Assembly (NCBI GenBank): GCA_002385265.1
Contig: DGDD01000276.1
Span: forward strand, 1-9,358
Direction: 5' to 3'
DNA: 9,358 bases
From: Chitinophagaceae bacterium UBA3961
GTDB taxonomy: Bacteria > Bacteroidota > Bacteroidia > Chitinophagales > Chitinophagaceae
A program made the translations under genes and the position numbers. Under the pieces are notes generated by a model that searched no databases, was not told the DNA's origin, and worked only from the letters and a program-made list of their open reading frames with translations. Below, one piece after another: positions 6,309 through 9,358 of the stretch. Each line of letters starts with the position of its first letter. Within the stretch, counting starts at the first letter, position 1.

Positions 6309-6339
6309 ATTCTTAACCCTTAATTCTTAATTATTAATA
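6309..6339. repeat. AT-rich intergenic element, fourth copy
   Basis: CTTAACCCTTAATTC followed by TTAATTATTAATA, in the same orientation as the copies at 191-222 and 1751-1785. As with the first copy, it directly follows a block of complex repeats. It lies 54 bp upstream of gldF. Confidence 0.75.
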
Positions 6340-6379
6340 CCCCTTGCTTCCGTTCTTTCTGTACTTCCCAATAATGCAG

Positions 6380-6387
6380 TATTTTCG
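6380..6387 (+). promoter_or_regulatory. Possible -7 element for gldF
   Basis: TATTTTCG matches TAnnTTTG with one mismatch and lies only 5 bp before the gldF ATG at 6393. If used, the transcript would be leaderless or nearly so. The -33 region is weak, with only TTTCTG around 6356-6361. Confidence 0.35.
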
Positions 6388-6392
6388 TACCC

Positions 6393-7115
6393 ATGTGGTC
6401 ATTATGTAAGAAAGAGTTCCGGCAGTTCTTCAGCAGTCTGACCGGTTATATTGCCATAGCGGTTTTTTTGCTATTGAATGGCTTGTTCCTATTCGTATTT
6501 CCGGATTCCAATTTGCTCGATTTTGGGTATGCCAGTTTGGAGAAATTCTTTGAAATGGCGCCTTGGATCATGTTGCTATTGGTGCCGGCGATCACCATGA
6601 GAAGTTTTTCTGATGAATACAAAGGTGGCACTTTTGAACTGCTTCAAACCAGACCACTTCACCCTAGAGCCATTGTGTTGGGGAAATACCTCGGTGCTTT
6701 GATGGTGGTTTGGATCGCCTTGATTCCAACCTTGGTTTATGCAATAAGTGTTCAAATGCTTTCTTCCGAAGGAGGTATCGATATTGGCGCTACCATTGGC
6801 TCCTATATTGGACTCTTCTTCTTGGCTGCCGTATTCGTTTCCATAGGAGTTTGTTGCAGCAGCTTCACCTCCAACTCTGTAGTCGCTTTCATCATCAGCG
6901 CATTCGCCTGCTTTTTACTGTACAGTGGATTCAATGCCATCAGTAGAATACCGGCTTTTCAGGCGGGAGCCGATTATTATATCGAGATGCTTGGTATCGA
7001 CTTTCACTATAGAAGTATCAGCAGAGGCGTGGTGGATAGTATCGACGTGATCTATTTCCTAAGTGTGATCGCTTTTCTTCTCCATATAACCTATAAAAAC
7101 CTGTTTAAACGATAG
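6393..7115 (+). CDS. gldF: Gliding motility ABC transporter permease GldF
   Basis: A complete 240-residue inner-membrane ABC-2-type permease. With the ATPase GldA and auxiliary protein GldG it forms a transporter first tied to Flavobacterium gliding; its substrate is not known. About six membrane segments are visible (near 17-36, 54-68, 97-120, 134-156, 164-182 and 217-233). Family signatures include KKEFRQFFSS at the cytosolic N-terminus, APWIMLLLVPAITMRSFSDE (56-75), GGTFELLQTRP (78-88), and VLGKYLGA (95-102). The start at 6393 gives the usual short N-terminus. gldG follows after 7 bp, so the two are almost certainly co-transcribed. Homologues also occur in non-gliding Bacteroidota, so the gene alone does not prove gliding. 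Confidence 0.92.
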   Translation: MWSLCKKEFRQFFSSLTGYIAIAVFLLLNGLFLFVFPDSNLLDFGYASLEKFFEMAPWIMLLLVPAITMRSFSDEYKGGTFELLQTRPLHPRAIVLGKYLGALMVVWIALIPTLVYAISVQMLSSEGGIDIGATIGSYIGLFFLAAVFVSIGVCCSSFTSNSVVAFIISAFACFLLYSGFNAISRIPAFQAGADYYIEMLGIDFHYRSISRGVVDSIDVIYFLSVIAFLLHITYKNLFKR

Positions 7116-7122
7116 TTGATCT

Positions 7123-8826
7123 ATGAAAAAACTACTCAATAGTAAATTCGATTGGATTGTAGTGTTGTTGGTTTTGATTGGACTCAACATCCTTTCAGCC
7201 TTTTGGCATTTCAGAATTGATTTAACTTCTGAAAATCGGTATACCCTTTCTGCTCCTACAAAGAAATTATTAAAAGGCTTGAAAGAGCCTGTAAAAATAA
7301 CCGTGTTTTTAGAAGGAGATTTGCCATCCGGATTCAAAAAGCTAGCAAATAGCAGCCGCGAATTATTGGAAGAATTCAAAGAATACGGCGGTTCTAAAAT
7401 TCAATTCAAATTCGAAAAGATTGGCGAAGGCTTAGAAGGAACCGATAAAGATATCTACCTCGATTCAATGGTGCGCTTGGGTATTAAGCCCTACAATATT
7501 AAAGTGCAGGCGAAAGAGGGCGATGCCAATGAAGAGCGATTGGTGGTACCCGGTGCCATTGTAGAAACAAAGGGTGTTGTTAAAGCCATAAACCTACTAT
7601 CAGGACAGCAATCTTCTTCGCTCGATCAAGCTGTTATCAATAGCACTGAAGCGTTGTTGGAATACAAGTTTGGACAAGCCATTCAAAAAGCAACAGAAGA
7701 AAGAACACCTCTGGTTGGTTATTTATTGGGAAATGGAGAAACTTTCAATCCAAATGTAAACAGTTTGGTGCGAGAAGTATTGATGCAGAACTACCAAACC
7801 GATTTCTTGCCTATCGACAGTGTAGGTTTCGTTTCTCAAGAATACGATGCGTTGGTTGTAATGAAGCCTACAAAACCATTCAATGATCAACAAAAGATAA
7901 AGATCGATCAATACATTATGAATGGTGGTAAAGTGCTGTGGTTAATTGATCGTTTGTATGCTGAGATGGACAGTTTATTGAGAACGCAATCGGATTTCAT
8001 TGCATTTGACCGCAATCTTAATTTGGAGGATCAGCTGTTCCGATATGGAGTGAGAATCAATCCCGATCTGGTTCAAGATTTGCAAAGTGATAAGTTTCCG
8101 TTAGTTGTTGGTAGTGTTGGCGATCAACCTCAAATGGAATTAGTAGGCTGGCCTTATTTTCCGGTGCTGGGTTCGTACACGAATAATTCTATTTCAAAAA
8201 ACTTGAATCAAGTTTTGTCCATCTTTCCAAATTCAATTGATACTGTTGCAACACCTGAAGTGAAGAAAACAGTGTTATTGGCAACTTCTGCGAATGCAAG
8301 AACCTTGAGTACGCCAGCCATTGTGAGTTTGAACAGTGTGAAAACGGAAGAGGATGTAAAAACTTTTACCAAAAAGCACATACCCATTGCGATGTTGTTG
8401 GAGGGTAAGTTTACTTCGTTGTACAATAACCGTCTTCCCAAAGCCATTCTCGATACCTTGGCGGCGATGAAACTGCCTTTCCAGTCGCACTCGATTCAAA
8501 ACAAGATGATCGTAATTTCTGATGCTGACATTGCCACCAATGTTGTTACTCAGAAGGAGGGTCCGTTACCGGTTGGTATGAATCAGTTCACTAAAACGCA
8601 ATATGCTAACAAAGATTTTCTTTTGAATTGCATGGAGTATTTGGTAAACCCAAGTGGTATTCTTGAAACCAGAGCAAAAGATTTCACACTACGATTGTTG
8701 GATCCCAAAAAGGTGGAAGAAGAAAGAACAACTTGGCAATTGTTAAACATTGCAGGACCGGTTGTAATTATAATATTATTCGGGTTTATATTTCAATCTT
8801 TGCGTAAGCGCAAATATCAACGTTAA
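7123..8826 (+). CDS. gldG: Gliding motility ABC transporter auxiliary protein GldG
   Basis: A complete 567-residue membrane-anchored protein, about the usual length for GldG. It has one N-terminal membrane segment (about 11-29, DWIVVLLVLIGLNIL) and one C-terminal segment (about 543-560), followed by a basic tail RKRKYQR. The large region between them should be periplasmic. Family features: FRIDLTSENRYTLS just after the first helix, a GldG/ABC-auxiliary domain through about 330, PLVGYLLGNGE (196-206), IMNGGKVLWLID (265-276), and near the end NKDFLLNCMEYL (496-507) with LRLLDPKKV (523-531). It is annotated as substrate-binding in databases, but a substrate is not established. It is 7 bp after gldF. 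The TerC-family gene begins 21 bp later. Confidence 0.93.
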   Translation: MKKLLNSKFDWIVVLLVLIGLNILSAFWHFRIDLTSENRYTLSAPTKKLLKGLKEPVKITVFLEGDLPSGFKKLANSSRELLEEFKEYGGSKIQFKFEKIGEGLEGTDKDIYLDSMVRLGIKPYNIKVQAKEGDANEERLVVPGAIVETKGVVKAINLLSGQQSSSLDQAVINSTEALLEYKFGQAIQKATEERTPLVGYLLGNGETFNPNVNSLVREVLMQNYQTDFLPIDSVGFVSQEYDALVVMKPTKPFNDQQKIKIDQYIMNGGKVLWLIDRLYAEMDSLLRTQSDFIAFDRNLNLEDQLFRYGVRINPDLVQDLQSDKFPLVVGSVGDQPQMELVGWPYFPVLGSYTNNSISKNLNQVLSIFPNSIDTVATPEVKKTVLLATSANARTLSTPAIVSLNSVKTEEDVKTFTKKHIPIAMLLEGKFTSLYNNRLPKAILDTLAAMKLPFQSHSIQNKMIVISDADIATNVVTQKEGPLPVGMNQFTKTQYANKDFLLNCMEYLVNPSGILETRAKDFTLRLLDPKKVEEERTTWQLLNIAGPVVIIILFGFIFQSLRKRKYQR

Positions 8827-8847
8827 TTTTTCATATACATCATTATC

Positions 8848-9358
8848 ATGTCAGTTGATCAGATCACGTATATCGTTTTTGGGCTCGTTTTGGTAGTTGC
8901 GCTCGTGTTCGACTTAGGACTCTTGAGTAAAAAAAATCAAGTAGTTTCTATAAAGCAGGCGTTGAAACAAACTTTTTTCTGGGTTACGTTGGCGCTCAGC
9001 TTTTTTGTATTTATGTGGATTGAGAAAGGGCAACAACCGGCGTTGGAGTACTTGAGTGCTTACTTAATGGAGTGGAGTTTGAGTATTGATAACATTTTCG
9101 TGTTTATTCTCATTTTCACTTCTTTCAAAGTAAAAGAACAATTTTTTGGAAGGGTGTTATTAATCGGAATATTGATGGCCATTGTCTTCCGCATTCTTTT
9201 TATTACGGTAGGGGTAGCATTGGTGAATAAATTTGAATTCCTATTGTATCTTTTTGGAGCATTCTTGTTGTACACCGGTTACAAAATGTTTACGGCTGAT
9301 GAAGATGAAGCTTTCGACCCTCACGACTCCAAGATATATCGCTTCTTGAGAAAGTTCC
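8848..9358 (+). CDS. TerC/Alx-family integral membrane protein, 3' end outside window
   Basis: The first 170 codons of a TerC-family protein; the frame stays open to the window edge. It starts at ATG 8848, 21 bp after gldG. Membrane segments appear near 7-24, 42-58, 82-93, 103-126 and 129-147. The family hallmark is EWSLSIDNIFVF at 75-86, with acidic Glu75 and Asp81 in or next to membrane helices. The acidic stretch ADEDEAFDPHD near 150-160 is the usual cytosolic loop before the second half of the protein. Bacterial relatives include E. coli Alx and tellurium-resistance TerC; several have been linked to manganese export, so metal export is a reasonable guess. Complete family members are usually about 300 residues, so roughly half is missing. 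No yybP-ykoY type riboswitch fits in the 21-bp gap. It may be co-transcribed with gldFG. Confidence 0.9.
   Translation, partial: MSVDQITYIVFGLVLVVALVFDLGLLSKKNQVVSIKQALKQTFFWVTLALSFFVFMWIEKGQQPALEYLSAYLMEWSLSIDNIFVFILIFTSFKVKEQFFGRVLLIGILMAIVFRILFITVGVALVNKFEFLLYLFGAFLLYTGYKMFTADEDEAFDPHDSKIYRFLRKF

Noticed and set aside
5729..6310. A 193-codon minus-strand open frame, rich in Ser, Pro, Phe and Arg
   Set aside because: It runs through the three tandem repeats, whose periods (142 and 151 bp) are not multiples of three, so successive copies are read in different frames. The frame stays open because the minus strand is pyrimidine-rich and lacks stops.

Overview
The window looks like a chromosomal segment of a member of the Bacteroidota. 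Supporting evidence is two secreted proteins of the type IX secretion (T9SS) style, a gldF-gldG gliding-motility pair, a near-perfect Bacteroidota promoter (TTG, 20-bp spacer, TAnnTTTG), and AT-rich intergenic repeats of a kind I associate with that phylum. Genus cannot be judged from this sequence. No phage, plasmid, transposase, CRISPR or defence genes are visible, and I find no clearly new multi-gene system. The most unusual part is the non-coding DNA.

Layout: (1) 1-408 has no credible gene. It holds two tandem 54-bp hairpin units, an AT-rich 7-bp-period repeat, and a promoter inside a long inverted repeat. (2) 409-1605 and 1844-2833 are two tandem paralogous secreted proteins, each followed by its own rho-independent terminator. 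(3) 2898-3299, minus strand, is methylmalonyl-CoA epimerase, convergent with the second secreted protein and divergent from the isc genes. (4) 3438-5505 is a compact iscS-iscU-iscA iron-sulfur assembly operon closed by a strong terminator. (5) 5506-6392 is about 890 bp without a credible gene. It contains a minus-strand terminator with no matching gene, three tandem 142-152-bp purine-rich repeats carrying arrays of a CGCTGCG heptamer, a degenerate relative of that array, and another AT-rich repeat. (6) 6393-8826 is gldF-gldG, and 8848 to the window edge is the first 170 codons of a TerC-family membrane protein.

How the genes work together: IscS supplies sulfur, IscU is the scaffold and IscA the carrier for Fe-S clusters. 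The hscBA chaperone and ferredoxin genes that often accompany them are absent here. GldF and GldG are the membrane and auxiliary parts of the Gld ABC transporter; its ATPase GldA is not in the window. The two secreted proteins are probably exported by Sec and then T9SS. The epimerase works in propionate/methylmalonyl-CoA metabolism and is unrelated to its neighbours.
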